From Arthrobacter_M sp030063245 (lineage in GTDB: Bacteria; Actinomycetota; Actinomycetes; Actinomycetales; Micrococcaceae), in NCBI RefSeq assembly GCF_051131705.1, contig NZ_CP180316.1, forward strand, positions 3,348,001 through 3,412,000: DNA of 64,000 bases, in the 5' to 3' direction. A program made the position numbers and the translations under genes. The notes beneath the pieces are model-generated. The model did not search any database. It was not told where the DNA came from and was given only the letters and a program-made list of their open reading frames with translations. Each line of letters begins with the position of its first letter. The first letter of the stretch is position 1. This document shows, piece by piece, positions 16,899 to 24,889 of this stretch.

Positions 16899-17816
16899 TT
16901 AGGCGGATACGCTTCGGGACGGGGAAGAGCTCACCAGGAATGCCTGGTCAAAAAACTCCTTCAGCCGGTCGCACAGCATCAAAAATTCCGGGTGGTCACT
17001 GTACATAAAATCATTGTGCCGGCCGTCGACGGTGTACAGCGTTTTCGGGGACGACGCCGACGCGTACAAGGCCAAGGCCTCGTCGTAAGGGTGCAGAGAA
17101 TTGCGCGACCCATGTCCGATGAACAGCGGCGTCGGCGCCAGGTTCCTGACCACTTTTCCCACCTTCAAATCGAGAATCGATTCTGTGAACTGCAGCCGGG
17201 TCGGGTGTCCAAATCCGTACACTTGAGCGAGTTCTTTTTGCACGTAATCGTCCGTTGCAGGATCAAGCGGGTAATGGGCGAAGGTGTCTGCCAGTTTCGA
17301 TTCCCCTTCAAGGACCCGCCGCACGCGGTCTTCGTGCACCTCGTCGAGAATCCGGGTCCATTCATCGTAGGAATGAATCGACTTCAGCCACCGTTCACCA
17401 TCGTAAAATCCATTCAGCGAAGCCACGGCAGCAACGTTTCTTCCCTTTTCAGCGGCGAGGACCACATTGGCCGCGCCCATTCCCCATCCGATGAGTCCCA
17501 GCTGTTGATCATCAACATCTTTCTGTGACTGCATGAAAGTGACCGCATTGCGGATATCCGCGACCTGCTCTTCGATAAGAACCGTGCCCTTGTCACCCTC
17601 GCTGTCTGCCATCCCACGGTAGTCGAATCCAAGGCAGATGTATCCGCGCTCCGTCATCTGGCGCGCGAACATCTTCGGGTAGAACTCATTGAATCCCTGG
17701 TAGCCGGAGTTAATAATTAGGGCCGGCTGGGGTCCGCTCGTTGAATTGTCAGGGTAATAGAGCGTGGCCTTGAGGCGGCTGCCTTCACTGAAGAATGTTG
17801 TTTCTTTCTCAATCAT
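16899..17816 (-). CDS. Alpha/beta hydrolase-fold protein lacking the nucleophile serine
   Basis: 305-residue alpha/beta hydrolase. The fold is clear: S-G-Y-Q-G-F-N strand-loop, F-D-Y-R-G-M-A-D-S, the nucleophile-elbow region, P-L-F-I-G-H-G-S-R-N and a terminal histidine in D-G-R-H-N-D-F. The elbow reads G-W-G-M-G, with codon GGA where active esterases have Ser, so the usual nucleophile is absent. ATG at 17816 with GAAGGA upstream. It stands alone between the IclR gene and a RibD-like gene. It may be a non-hydrolytic family member or an inactive enzyme. Confidence 0.82.
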   Translation of the reverse strand: MIEKETTFFSEGSRLKATLYYPDNSTSGPQPALIINSGYQGFNEFYPKMFARQMTERGYICLGFDYRGMADSEGDKGTVLIEEQVADIRNAVTFMQSQKDVDDQQLGLIGWGMGAANVVLAAEKGRNVAAVASLNGFYDGERWLKSIHSYDEWTRILDEVHEDRVRRVLEGESKLADTFAHYPLDPATDDYVQKELAQVYGFGHPTRLQFTESILDLKVGKVVRNLAPTPLFIGHGSRNSLHPYDEALALYASASSPKTLYTVDGRHNDFMYSDHPEFLMLCDRLKEFFDQAFLVSSSPSRSVSA

Positions 17817-18069
17817 TTTTTTCCTTCGTTTAGTACTTAAGCAGGCGATACATCGAATGGCTGGCAGCCGCTGCGGCGGGCTCTCAGTCACACGCCTTAC
17901 TATGCAAGCATGTTGCTCGAAGTGCAATGGAGCGATGCAGATACTGCAACCAACATGTGAACCCCCGCAAAGGGGAGGGGGAAGCGCTAGTGCCTGAGCT
18001 GCCGGTCGTTCCTCCGCTAAGCGTCGCTCACGGCGATTCCACCTGCCGGCAGGGATCGGTGGTCCGCCG
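17817..18069. other. Intergenic region, no gene seen
   Basis: About 250 bases between the hydrolase start and the end of the RibD-like gene. It should contain the hydrolase promoter, but I cannot assign hexamers with confidence. Confidence 0.5.
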
Positions 18070-18630
18070 TCATGTCCTGATGCGATAGCGAAGATATACA
18101 ACCCCGTTGCGGAAACGGCGCTCCTCCAGCAGTTCGAGCTTCAGGTGGACTCCATCGGGAAGGAAGTGTTTGCCCTCTCCCACCACGACGGGCGTAACAA
18201 ACATGCGGCACTCATCAACCAGGCCTGCCTTGATCGCATGGGCGGCGAGGTCAGTGCCGCCCACAGTCATGTCGTGTGCCGCCGTCGTCTTCATCTTCCG
18301 GACCGCCCCGACGTCGAAATCCCGCTCAATCCGCGTCCTGGCGCTGGAGGCCGCCTTCAGCGTCCCGGAGTACACGATCTTGTCGGCCGCCTGCCATATC
18401 TCTGCAAAGTCCCGGACAAAGGGAGACTGGTCCGTCCGGGCGTATATGGTCTCCCAGGCGGCCATCACCTCGTACATCCGCCGCCCGTAGAGATAGGTGC
18501 CGACCTGGCGCTCGAGGTCGTTGACGAACCTGTGCACCTCCTCGTCCGGCACACTCCAGTCGAAGCTGCCGTCCTTGTCCGCTACGTAGCCGTCGAGCGA
18601 CGTGATACCGGAGTAGATCAGTGTGGCCAT
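18070..18630 (-). CDS. Dihydrofolate reductase-like (RibD C-terminal domain) protein
   Basis: 186-residue protein of the RibD_C/dihydrofolate-reductase superfamily, likely an NAD(P)H-binding reductase of unknown substrate. It begins L-I-Y-S-G-I-T-S-L-D-G-Y-V-A-D, has G-R-R-M-Y-E-V-M-A-A-W, and ends with V-V-V-G-E-G-K-H-F-L-P followed by R-F-R-N-G-V-V-Y-L-R-Y. Length is normal. Small proteins like this are common in actinobacteria, and no neighbour hints at its substrate. Confidence 0.88.
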   Translation of the reverse strand: MATLIYSGITSLDGYVADKDGSFDWSVPDEEVHRFVNDLERQVGTYLYGRRMYEVMAAWETIYARTDQSPFVRDFAEIWQAADKIVYSGTLKAASSARTRIERDFDVGAVRKMKTTAAHDMTVGGTDLAAHAIKAGLVDECRMFVTPVVVGEGKHFLPDGVHLKLELLEERRFRNGVVYLRYRIRT

Positions 18631-18667
18631 GCTGCGCCTTCAATCCGCATGTCGGTTGCGCCTTCAC

Positions 18668-18805
18668 GGTAGTCCGGTCGGAGATTCACCGGTAGTCCGG
18701 TCGGGGTTTTTGCTGGTAGTCCGAGGATAGATTCAGCGGCCCGCGGCCCGCAACAGATCTGACTCAACTTCCCGCGGCCGCAACAGGTCTGACGCAGCTG
18801 CCCGC
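18668..18805. repeat. Two adjacent degenerate tandem repeat arrays
   Basis: First array: three 23-24 base units starting GGTAGTCCG (18668, 18691, 18715). Second array: two copies, plus part of a third, of a roughly 30-base unit starting GGCCCGCAACAG (from about 18745 to 18805). The arrays are unrelated in sequence and fill the space between the RibD-like gene and the truncated permease. Confidence 0.85.
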
Positions 18806-18898
18806 GCCCGCACCAACTTGCCCCGGTCATTTGTCCGGGGCCTTGCCTGAGCCGGGCTCGGCGACATCCATCTGGAGGCACGGCACCGGCGGGTCCTG

Positions 18899-19232
18899 CT
18901 ACTTTTCGGCCCCGGCCGCCATGCCCTTGATGAAGTATTTCTGCAGGAACAGGTAGGCCACCAGCACCGGTGGCACGGCGATCAGCGACGCGGCGGAGGC
19001 CGCGCCCAGGTTGCTGCTCTGCTGCGCGAAGAAGGAGCCGATGGCCGGGGCAATGGTCTGCACGCTGGGTTTGGCCGGCAGGTAGACGGACATCGAGTAG
19101 TCATTCCAGATGGCCACGCCAGCCAGGATCACCACGGTTGCGGTGACCGGCTTGAGCACGGGGATACGATGCGGAAAAGGATCTGGAACGTGTTTTTCCG
19201 ACTTCTCTCGGGATGCCGACCGGCCGCCCCTT
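18899..19232 (-). pseudogene. Carbohydrate ABC transporter permease (MalG type), 5' truncated
   Basis: The last 85 or so residues of a sugar permease are intact: L-K-P-V-T-A-T-V-V-I, W-N-D-Y-S-M-S-V-Y-L-P and the end K-Y-F-I-K-G-M-A-A-G-A. Just upstream, R-K-N-T-F-Q-I-L-F-R-I-V reads in a different frame, the coupling-loop region expected before it, so there is a one-base shift near 19165. Everything earlier (about 180 residues) is missing. The rest of a sugar operon is not present. Confidence 0.85.
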
Positions 19233-19264
19233 TGTGCGGCACGGCCGGTGATCAGGACCGCCGG

Positions 19265-20032
19265 TTAGCGCGGTCCGTTGTCGAGCAGGTTGATCGTGGT
19301 CGTGACGTGAACGATGTGCCGCCATCCGCGCCGGGCAGCCAGGACGGCGGCCGGGCTGACACGGAAGCCTTTGCTGTGCACAATGGTCAGTAGCTCGGCA
19401 TCGATGACGTCCTGCCGGAGTTCATTTAGCCAGGACAGGCGGATGGCCGGGCCGGAAGGCAGCCGCAGCCGCTCGGTGATCCTGCCGCCAAGCGCGCCGG
19501 CCACCAGGATTGAACCGACCCCGACCAGCACCAAGACGTCGACGGGGGCTCCGGCGTTGGCCACGACGAGGGAGGGGACGAACAGTGCGATGATGAGGCC
19601 GATCCGCTGCATCAGTGCCCGCAGTAGCTGGCCTTTGGTCCGTCGCCGCGCGGTCAGCGAGGTCAACTCCCGGTCGGAATTCCGCTGCGCCCTCAGCCGC
19701 CACTCCTTGGCGGTCCCGAGCAAAGTCCTGACGTTGGCTTCCGCAACCTTCAATTCCGCCGGGTATTCGTTCCGCAGGTCCACGAGTAGCGGATCCTCCC
19801 GGTCTGACCACTCCTGGGCAAGGCGGTGATTGATTGCCGCGGCAAGATGGTTCAGTCCCATCCGCGCTGCCGAACTTATGGGAACCTTCGGATATTCATC
19901 GGCCGCTTCAAACCCGCCGGCGTTCCGGCCTTCCGCCAGAATCCCATAGCGGGGTGAACCATCCGTCATGACGTAGCTGCTGACGACCCGAGCGCCGGCA
20001 TGCACTGCGGTGGATTCAATGGTTGGGGACAT
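19265..20032 (-). CDS. Membrane protein of unknown function
   Basis: 255-residue protein that I do not recognise. The first 130 residues are soluble and rich in charged helices. Residues about 140-185 form two close membrane segments (L-I-I-A-L-F-V-P-S-L-V-V-A and V-L-V-L-V-G-V-G-S-I-L-V-A). The last 70 residues are again soluble, ending in a basic C-terminus (A-A-R-R-G-W-R-H). ATG at 20032. It stands alone. An 8-base inverted repeat (ACCGGCCG...CGGCCGGT) just after its stop may be a weak terminator. Confidence 0.65.
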   Translation of the reverse strand: MSPTIESTAVHAGARVVSSYVMTDGSPRYGILAEGRNAGGFEAADEYPKVPISSAARMGLNHLAAAINHRLAQEWSDREDPLLVDLRNEYPAELKVAEANVRTLLGTAKEWRLRAQRNSDRELTSLTARRRTKGQLLRALMQRIGLIIALFVPSLVVANAGAPVDVLVLVGVGSILVAGALGGRITERLRLPSGPAIRLSWLNELRQDVIDAELLTIVHSKGFRVSPAAVLAARRGWRHIVHVTTTINLLDNGPR

Positions 20033-20345
20033 AGGAGAGGCCTTTCGGGCTGAGATTAGGGTTCAGGCACCGGGTGAACGGCGTCTGTATTGGCTCTCCC
20101 CCCACTCTGCAGGGCCAACTCTAAATTAATGATGGCACACCTTCGGCCCTCGCACACATTGCGCCCGCAGACCGTGATACCAGCACAACAGCGGATCAAC
20201 GCGAAAACAAGGTTCTTACGCAAGAAGTTGAACATTGTTCCCGCCCTGCACGCGTCGCCCTGCACGGTCCCCGCCCTGCAGGGCCCGCCTCCTCAAAGGC
20301 AGCTCTTTGCAGCCAACGGGACGCAGCTCTTGCAGCCAACGGGAC
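20033..20345. other. Intergenic region with locally lower GC
   Basis: 313 bases without a convincing gene. A 58-codon frame on the minus strand starts near 20232 (M-F-N-F-L-R-K-N-L-V-F) but has no good ribosome site. The section 20120-20240 is noticeably richer in A/T than its surroundings. Confidence 0.4.
20299..20345. repeat. Two tandem 23-24 bp repeats
   Basis: Two near-identical copies of a unit beginning GCAGCTCTTTGCAGCCAACG, directly after the stop of the ABC-F gene on its strand. They differ by one T. Confidence 0.9.
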
Positions 20346-21941
20346 TCAGGCGGCCAGCACCTCGATTTCACCGGGTTTTGCGGCGTTTGACGCGAAAACG
20401 AGCCGCCGGTTGGCAATCTTGTCGGTAAAGAACCGGTCGTGGCTGACCACCACCACAGCGCCCGGGAAATGCAGCAGCGCCCGTTCCATCACCTGCGTGC
20501 TGGACAGGTCCAGATGGTTGGTCGGCTCATCCAAAAGCAGCACCGAGGCGCCGGAGAGCAGGCACTGCGCCATGGCCACGCGCGCCCGCTGCCCGCCGGA
20601 CAGATTCCCGATCCGCTGCGCGAGGTCGGCCTCGGAGAACTGGAACATCGCCAGGAACCTGTTGACCGATTTTTTCGTCGCGGTCAGTGCCAGGCTGTCA
20701 GGCATCGCATTGACCGCATGGGTGACCGTGTCGTCGTCGTCGAGCTCCTCCAGCACCTTGTTGTAGGAGACCAACCCCGCGCCCTTCGCCCAGACCACGT
20801 CGCCCGAATCCGCCTGCTCCTCCCCCGTCAACACCCGCAGCAGCGTGGTCTTGCCGCTGCCGTTCGCGCCCAGCACCACGATCCGGTTGCCCCGCCGGAT
20901 CTCGAGACTCAGGTCGTTGAACAACAGCTTTTCACCGTAGGCCTTGGCGAGCCCCTCCACCCGGCACAGCACATCCTTGACGTGCAGGCCGCCGTATATT
21001 TCGGTGATGATCTTGTCCACCGGCCGAGGTGCGCGGGACTTTTTGATCTTGGCCAGCTGGTTCCCCAGGCCCTTGCCGGCAGCCTTCGCGGCCTCGCGGC
21101 GGTCCGAAAGTCCTTCCGCCTCGAGTGCCAGGAGCTCGGACTCGTGCACGAACTGGCTTTCCAGGGTCTTGAGCCGGAACTGTTTCGCCACCACGTACTC
21201 GCCAAAGTTGCCCGGGTACTCATGCAGGTGGAAGTTCTCCACCTCGATAATGCGGGTGACGACGGCGTCAAGGAACTTCCGGTCATGCGAGACAATGATC
21301 GCGGCACCTTTAAAAGTCCTGAACCAGCTTTCGAGCCATTCGACGCCGGCGACGTCCAAATAGTTGGTGGGCTCATCCAGCAGCAGCACATCCGGTCCCT
21401 CGAGCAGGATTTTCGCCAGGGCTGCACGATTGCGCCAGCCACCGGACAGCTCATCGATGGCGCAGATACGGTGGGCTTCGTTGAAGCCGAGCGTGGTGAG
21501 CACCTTGTCGATGTTGCGCTGGTAGTCCCACCCGTCGAGCCGGTCCATATCCTCAAACAGCTCGGACTGGCGGTGGATCAGCCGGTCAAGTTCCGCAGCA
21601 TCCGAGGGGTCCGCGGCGATGGCCGCGTCGATTAATGCCAGTTCGGCTTCGATGACCTTGATGTTGACGAACAGGGCGTCGAGGACTTCCCAGATGGTGG
21701 CGGCGCCGTTCAACTCGGAGAACTGGGAGAAGTAGCCCACCTTGGTGCCAAGCTCCAGAGCGACAGTCCCACTGTCCGGGGGCAGCTGGCCGAGGATCAG
21801 CTTCAGAATGGTCGATTTACCGGAGCCATTCTTGCCGATCAGCCCGACGCGGTCCCCTGGCTCGAGCCGGAAAAACGCCTCCCGCAGGACCTGTACATTA
21901 TCGAAGCGGACGCTGACGTCGTTCAGCCGGATCAGGCTCAT
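20346..21941 (-). CDS. ABC-F family ATP-binding protein
   Basis: 531-residue soluble protein with two ABC ATPase domains and no membrane domain, the ABC-F pattern of ribosome-associated factors that include antibiotic-protection and translation factors. Walker A motifs are G-K-N-G-S-G-K-S-T and G-A-N-G-S-G-K-T-T; signatures are L-S-G-G-W-R-N-R and L-S-G-G-Q-R-A-R; Walker B ends in D-E-P-T-N in both halves. A charged linker joins the halves. I place the start at 21941 (M-S-L-I-R-L); the open frame continues to 22037 without family similarity. Which antibiotic or function is involved cannot be told from sequence. Confidence 0.9.
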   Translation of the reverse strand: MSLIRLNDVSVRFDNVQVLREAFFRLEPGDRVGLIGKNGSGKSTILKLILGQLPPDSGTVALELGTKVGYFSQFSELNGAATIWEVLDALFVNIKVIEAELALIDAAIAADPSDAAELDRLIHRQSELFEDMDRLDGWDYQRNIDKVLTTLGFNEAHRICAIDELSGGWRNRAALAKILLEGPDVLLLDEPTNYLDVAGVEWLESWFRTFKGAAIIVSHDRKFLDAVVTRIIEVENFHLHEYPGNFGEYVVAKQFRLKTLESQFVHESELLALEAEGLSDRREAAKAAGKGLGNQLAKIKKSRAPRPVDKIITEIYGGLHVKDVLCRVEGLAKAYGEKLLFNDLSLEIRRGNRIVVLGANGSGKTTLLRVLTGEEQADSGDVVWAKGAGLVSYNKVLEELDDDDTVTHAVNAMPDSLALTATKKSVNRFLAMFQFSEADLAQRIGNLSGGQRARVAMAQCLLSGASVLLLDEPTNHLDLSSTQVMERALLHFPGAVVVVSHDRFFTDKIANRRLVFASNAAKPGEIEVLAA

Positions 21942-22179
21942 TGATGCAGTCCTATCAAGGGGTGTTCTGGCGGCCGGAGTACCGTCCGTCACCGGTGCGT
22001 TCTGCGGGCAATTCCGCGGTCGTTGCGGCCCGACCAAGACCGCGGCTCGCTGTCGGCAGGAGCTGTATGGCCACTGTTGATTCTACCGGCACAGGATTCT
22101 CCCCGACAGCAGCCGACAAATGCACTCCGCCCGTCCACCCGGTCGTGGATAGGGCTGGCAGCTGCGCAATACTAGACAG

Positions 22180-22197
22180 ATACCCCATGGGGGTATA
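22180..22197 (+). promoter_or_regulatory. CsoR-type copper operator
   Basis: Palindromic ATACCCC-AT-GGGGGTAT, the G/C-tract inverted repeat typical of CsoR operators in front of actinobacterial copper genes. It precedes the copZ and copper-ATPase remnants, which it presumably once controlled. No csoR gene is in the window. Confidence 0.75.
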
Positions 22198-22309
22198 AGT
22201 TCGGCAGTACCGACCATGACGTCACGGCCCCGTCGGCCGGCACGCAATGAAGGTCCTCACCCCCACGGTCCAGCGGAGCGCCTGCTGAATTGACCCGACG
22301 CTCCCGGTC

Positions 22310-22454
22310 CGGCCGGCCGCCGACGCGGTCTCGTTCCAGGTCTCCGGCATGGCCTGCGGCCGCTGCGTCTCCGGCATCACTGAACAACGGCAGGCCCTCG
22401 ACGGCGTTGCGGACGGCCGTCGAGGAAGCCGGCAACCGGCTCGCCGACGCCTGA
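22310..22454 (+). pseudogene. Copper chaperone CopZ-like (HMA domain) remnant
   Basis: Contains V-S-F-Q-V-S-G-M-A-C-G-R-C-V-S and G-I-T-E-Q, matching the metal-binding loop G-M-x-C-x-x-C of copper chaperones (both cysteines kept), then the end of such a protein, V-E-E-A-G-N-R-L-A-D-A, in another frame. The middle is shortened and out of frame, so no working chaperone is made. Confidence 0.75.
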
Positions 22455-22481
22455 ACACCGCACCGAGCCAAAAGGAGAGTC

Positions 22482-23081
22482 GTGAACACCCCGCATCACG
22501 ACCACACGACCACACTGGAGGACGAGGTCCGCGAAGAGTCCCGTACCGCGGTCCGGGAACTGCAGGAACGCGGAGTGAAGGTCGCCATGATCGCCGGCGA
22601 CGCACGCCAGGTTGCCGACGCCGACCTGGGCATCGACGAGATCTTTGCTGAGGTCCTGCCCCAGGACAAGGACAAGAAGGTCCTGGAACTGCAGCACCGC
22701 GGGCTGAAGGTCGCCATGGTCGGCGACGGCGTCAACGACTCCCCCGCCCTGGCCCGCGCCGAGGTGGGCATCGCCATCGGTGCCGGCACCGACGTCGCCA
22801 TGGAATCGGCAGGCGTCGTCCTGGCCGGCAATGACCCGCGCTCCGTGGTCTCCATGATCGAGCTCTCCAAGGCCAGCTACCGCAAGATGATCCAGAACCT
22901 GATCTGGGCCACCGGCTACAACATCGTTGCGGTCCCCCTGGCCGCGGGCGTGCTCGCCTTTGCCGGCGTCGCCATTTCCCCGGCCGTCGCGGCAATCCTG
23001 ATGTCGATCTCCACCATCGTCGTGGCTCTGAATGCGCAACTGCTGCGCCGCCTCGACCTGAACCCAAGCCGAGTCCGGTGA
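22482..23081 (+). pseudogene. Copper-translocating P-type ATPase with large in-frame internal deletion
   Basis: The GTG at 22482 with AAGGAG upstream starts a His-rich N-terminus (M-N-T-P-H-H-D-H-T-T-T) that jumps directly to the second half of the P-domain: V-K-V-A-M-I-A-G-D-A, then V-A-M-V-G-D-G-V-N-D-S-P-A-L and the last two membrane helices. The transmembrane copper site (CPC/CPH) and the phosphorylation motif D-K-T-G-T are gone. Full P1B ATPases have about 700-800 residues; this frame has 199 and stays open. A stable fragment could be made but it cannot pump metal. Confidence 0.88.
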
Positions 23082-23151
23082 GCACGGTCTGCGCCTGTAC
23101 GCACCGTTGCAGGGCTGACAGACAGCAACCAACTTTGAAGCGCACAACATT

Positions 23152-23545
23152 ATGAAGCGCTACCTTTCGATCTCCGCTCTGGCCCTAGCGGCCGCGATCA
23201 CCATGGCCGGCTGCGGCTCCCCCACAGGCACCAATACTGCCGCCGCCCGCCACCGGCAGCAGTTCGAGCAGCATGCCGGGCATGAATATGGGCGCCCAGT
23301 CTTCCCCGCCGTCCGCGTCCGCGCATAACAGTGCCGACGCCATGTTCGTGCAGATGATGATCCCCCACCACGAACAGGCCGTGACAATGAGCGACATGAT
23401 GCTGGCCGAGGACGGACTCGATCCGCGCACCAAGGAACTCGCCACGCAGATCAAGGCGGCCCAGGCCGCGGAAATCACCAAAATGACCGGCTGGCCAACC
23501 GCCTGGCATGAAGGACCTGCTCAACACCCGCTGATCTCCCGCTGA
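23152..23545 (+). pseudogene. DUF305 lipoprotein, frameshifted and C-terminally truncated
   Basis: Starts as a lipoprotein (lipobox M-A-G-C, C21). In the run GCCGCCGCCCGCCACC near 23240 the frame changes by one base; the DUF305 sequence continues as S-M-P-G-M-N-M-G and the conserved M-M-I-P-H-H-E-Q-A. After E-I-T-K-M-T-G-W-P the family's Met/Gly-rich C-terminus is missing, replaced by sequence running into the 11-base tandem repeat. DUF305 proteins are often encoded with copper-resistance genes, fitting the neighbours. Confidence 0.82.
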
Positions 23546-23587
23546 TCTCCGCTGATCTCCCGCTGATCTCCCGCTGATCTCCCGCTG
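23531..23587. repeat. Five tandem 11-bp repeats
   Basis: CTGATCTCCCG repeated five times (the second unit is one base short), at the broken end of the DUF305 remnant and about 60 bases from the lacI stop. Confidence 0.95.
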
Positions 23588-23647
23588 CCGGCCTTACCAT
23601 GGGGCGAGGCAGAAGCCGCGCCCCATGCCCCGTCTCGTGCCCGCCGG

Positions 23648-24727
23648 CTATTTCAGCCAGTTCTCCGTGCCGGCGTGAGCCATCGGGTGTGAAACTGTCG
23701 AACCACGTATCACGAGAGTGCTTTCCAACATCACATGCGGCTGATCCACGACGCCGCCGGCCATGAGCCGTCGTAACCACTCACCGGCCGTGGTGCCCAA
23801 TTCCCTCGCGGGAAGGTGAACCGTGGTCAGTCCCGGATTACTGGCGGCCGAGTACGGCAGATCATCAAATCCGGTGACGGCCAATTGGTCAGGGATCCGC
23901 ACACCCTGTACCCGCGCTTCCTGCACCACGCCGTAGGCGTGCGTGTCAGTGCAGCACACGACGGCGGTCACACCCGATTGCTGCCACGCCGGCCAGGCCG
24001 CGGCGAATGACATCGCGGCAGCTCCGACGTCGACCGTTGTGCTCGCGAGCGCGCCCTCCGGCACCGCCATGCCAAGCTTGGCGGCCTGGTCATAAAAAGC
24101 TTCGCGCCGCACCCGGAAAGTCTCGGTGCCGGTCACGCTGTCCAGGTACGCAACCGTGCGGTGACCGGCGGAGGCCAGATGATTGGCCAGTTCACGTGCT
24201 CCGTGGCCGACATCAAAGTTGACCGACGGCGCTTGGCTGTCGATCCCTGGCGCATCCAGCAGCACCATGGGGCCGGTCGCTGACAAGGCCGCCAGGAAAT
24301 CTGCATTCGGGGCATCCACGAGGAATCCGGCCGGACGCAGGGAGAAGAGTTTCCGGATGTCGTCCGGATGCGGCGTCTGCCCGGCGTCGGTGACGGATAG
24401 CAGCAGCTGGAATTCCTTCCCCATGGCAGACCGAACGCCTGCAATGACTTCAGCGAAGAAGGGGTTGGAAACATCGGGGGCCACCAGGATCACGATGTTG
24501 CTGCGGCCCTTCGCCAGGGAGCTGCCAATGCCGTCGACGACGTAGCCGAGTTCCGCTATGGCCCGTTCCACCTTCGCTATGTTCTGCGTGGAAACCCTGC
24601 CGGCGGTCTTGCCGTTTGTCACCAAGGACACCGTGGCGGTGGACACGCCAGCGAGGGCCGCCACCATGGCGGCCGTGGCGCGGGGGCGGCTCTGCGATGG
24701 GACGTTGGTACGTGGTTCAGTCTCCAT
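23648..24727 (-). CDS. LacI family regulator of the nucleoside operon
   Basis: 359-residue repressor: N-terminal LacI helix-turn-helix (M-V-A-A-L-A-G-V-S-T-A-T-V-S, then hinge helix), followed by a periplasmic-binding-protein-like domain (F-F-A-E-V-I-A-G-V and T-G-F-D-D-L-P-Y-S). It is divergent from the nucleoside hydrolase operon. Between them lie two palindromes built on AAGCGCTT that fit LacI-family operators, so it should repress that operon and probably itself, with a nucleoside, ribose or a related sugar as likely inducer. Confidence 0.9.
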   Translation of the reverse strand: METEPRTNVPSQSRPRATAAMVAALAGVSTATVSLVTNGKTAGRVSTQNIAKVERAIAELGYVVDGIGSSLAKGRSNIVILVAPDVSNPFFAEVIAGVRSAMGKEFQLLLSVTDAGQTPHPDDIRKLFSLRPAGFLVDAPNADFLAALSATGPMVLLDAPGIDSQAPSVNFDVGHGARELANHLASAGHRTVAYLDSVTGTETFRVRREAFYDQAAKLGMAVPEGALASTTVDVGAAAMSFAAAWPAWQQSGVTAVVCCTDTHAYGVVQEARVQGVRIPDQLAVTGFDDLPYSAASNPGLTTVHLPARELGTTAGEWLRRLMAGGVVDQPHVMLESTLVIRGSTVSHPMAHAGTENWLK

Positions 24728-24773
24728 CCCTCGATCGTATCGTCAGCCAGGCGCGTCGCACGCCCACTAAACG

Positions 24774-24785
24774 TCAAGCGCTTGA
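24774..24785. promoter_or_regulatory. LacI-family operator O1
   Basis: Perfect 12-base palindrome TCAAGCGCTTGA with the central CG typical of LacI/GalR operators, about 50 bases from the lacI start. Confidence 0.8.
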
Positions 24786-24796
24786 TGCATTTCACA

Positions 24797-24808
24797 TTAA
24801 GCGCTTGA
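24797..24808. promoter_or_regulatory. LacI-family operator O2
   Basis: TTAAGCGCTTGA, one base off a perfect palindrome; its centre is 23 bases (about two helix turns) from the first operator. It overlaps the -35 box proposed for the nucleoside operon. Confidence 0.75.
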
Positions 24809-24833
24809 CGTGCGCGCGGCGGGGTGCCAGAAT
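24805..24833 (+). promoter_or_regulatory. Probable promoter of the nucleoside operon
   Basis: TTGACG, 17 bases, CAGAAT. The -35 box shares bases with operator O2, so repressor binding would block RNA polymerase. Identified by eye only. Confidence 0.5.
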
Positions 24834-24889
24834 TCTGGAGATGACCCTGCGGCCCCAACGCTAACGGCCCCCATGACGTGGAGAAAAAA

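Noticed and set aside
18668..18805. Possible CRISPR or REP-type repeats
   Set aside because: The two arrays have degenerate adjacent units without spacers or conserved hairpins.
20439..21635. 398-codon open frame on the plus strand
   Set aside because: Antisense to the ABC-F gene, whose two ATPase domains are complete.
23531..23587. Possible CRISPR-like array
   Set aside because: Units are 11 bases, directly adjacent, with no spacers. It is a simple tandem repeat. No cas gene is present.
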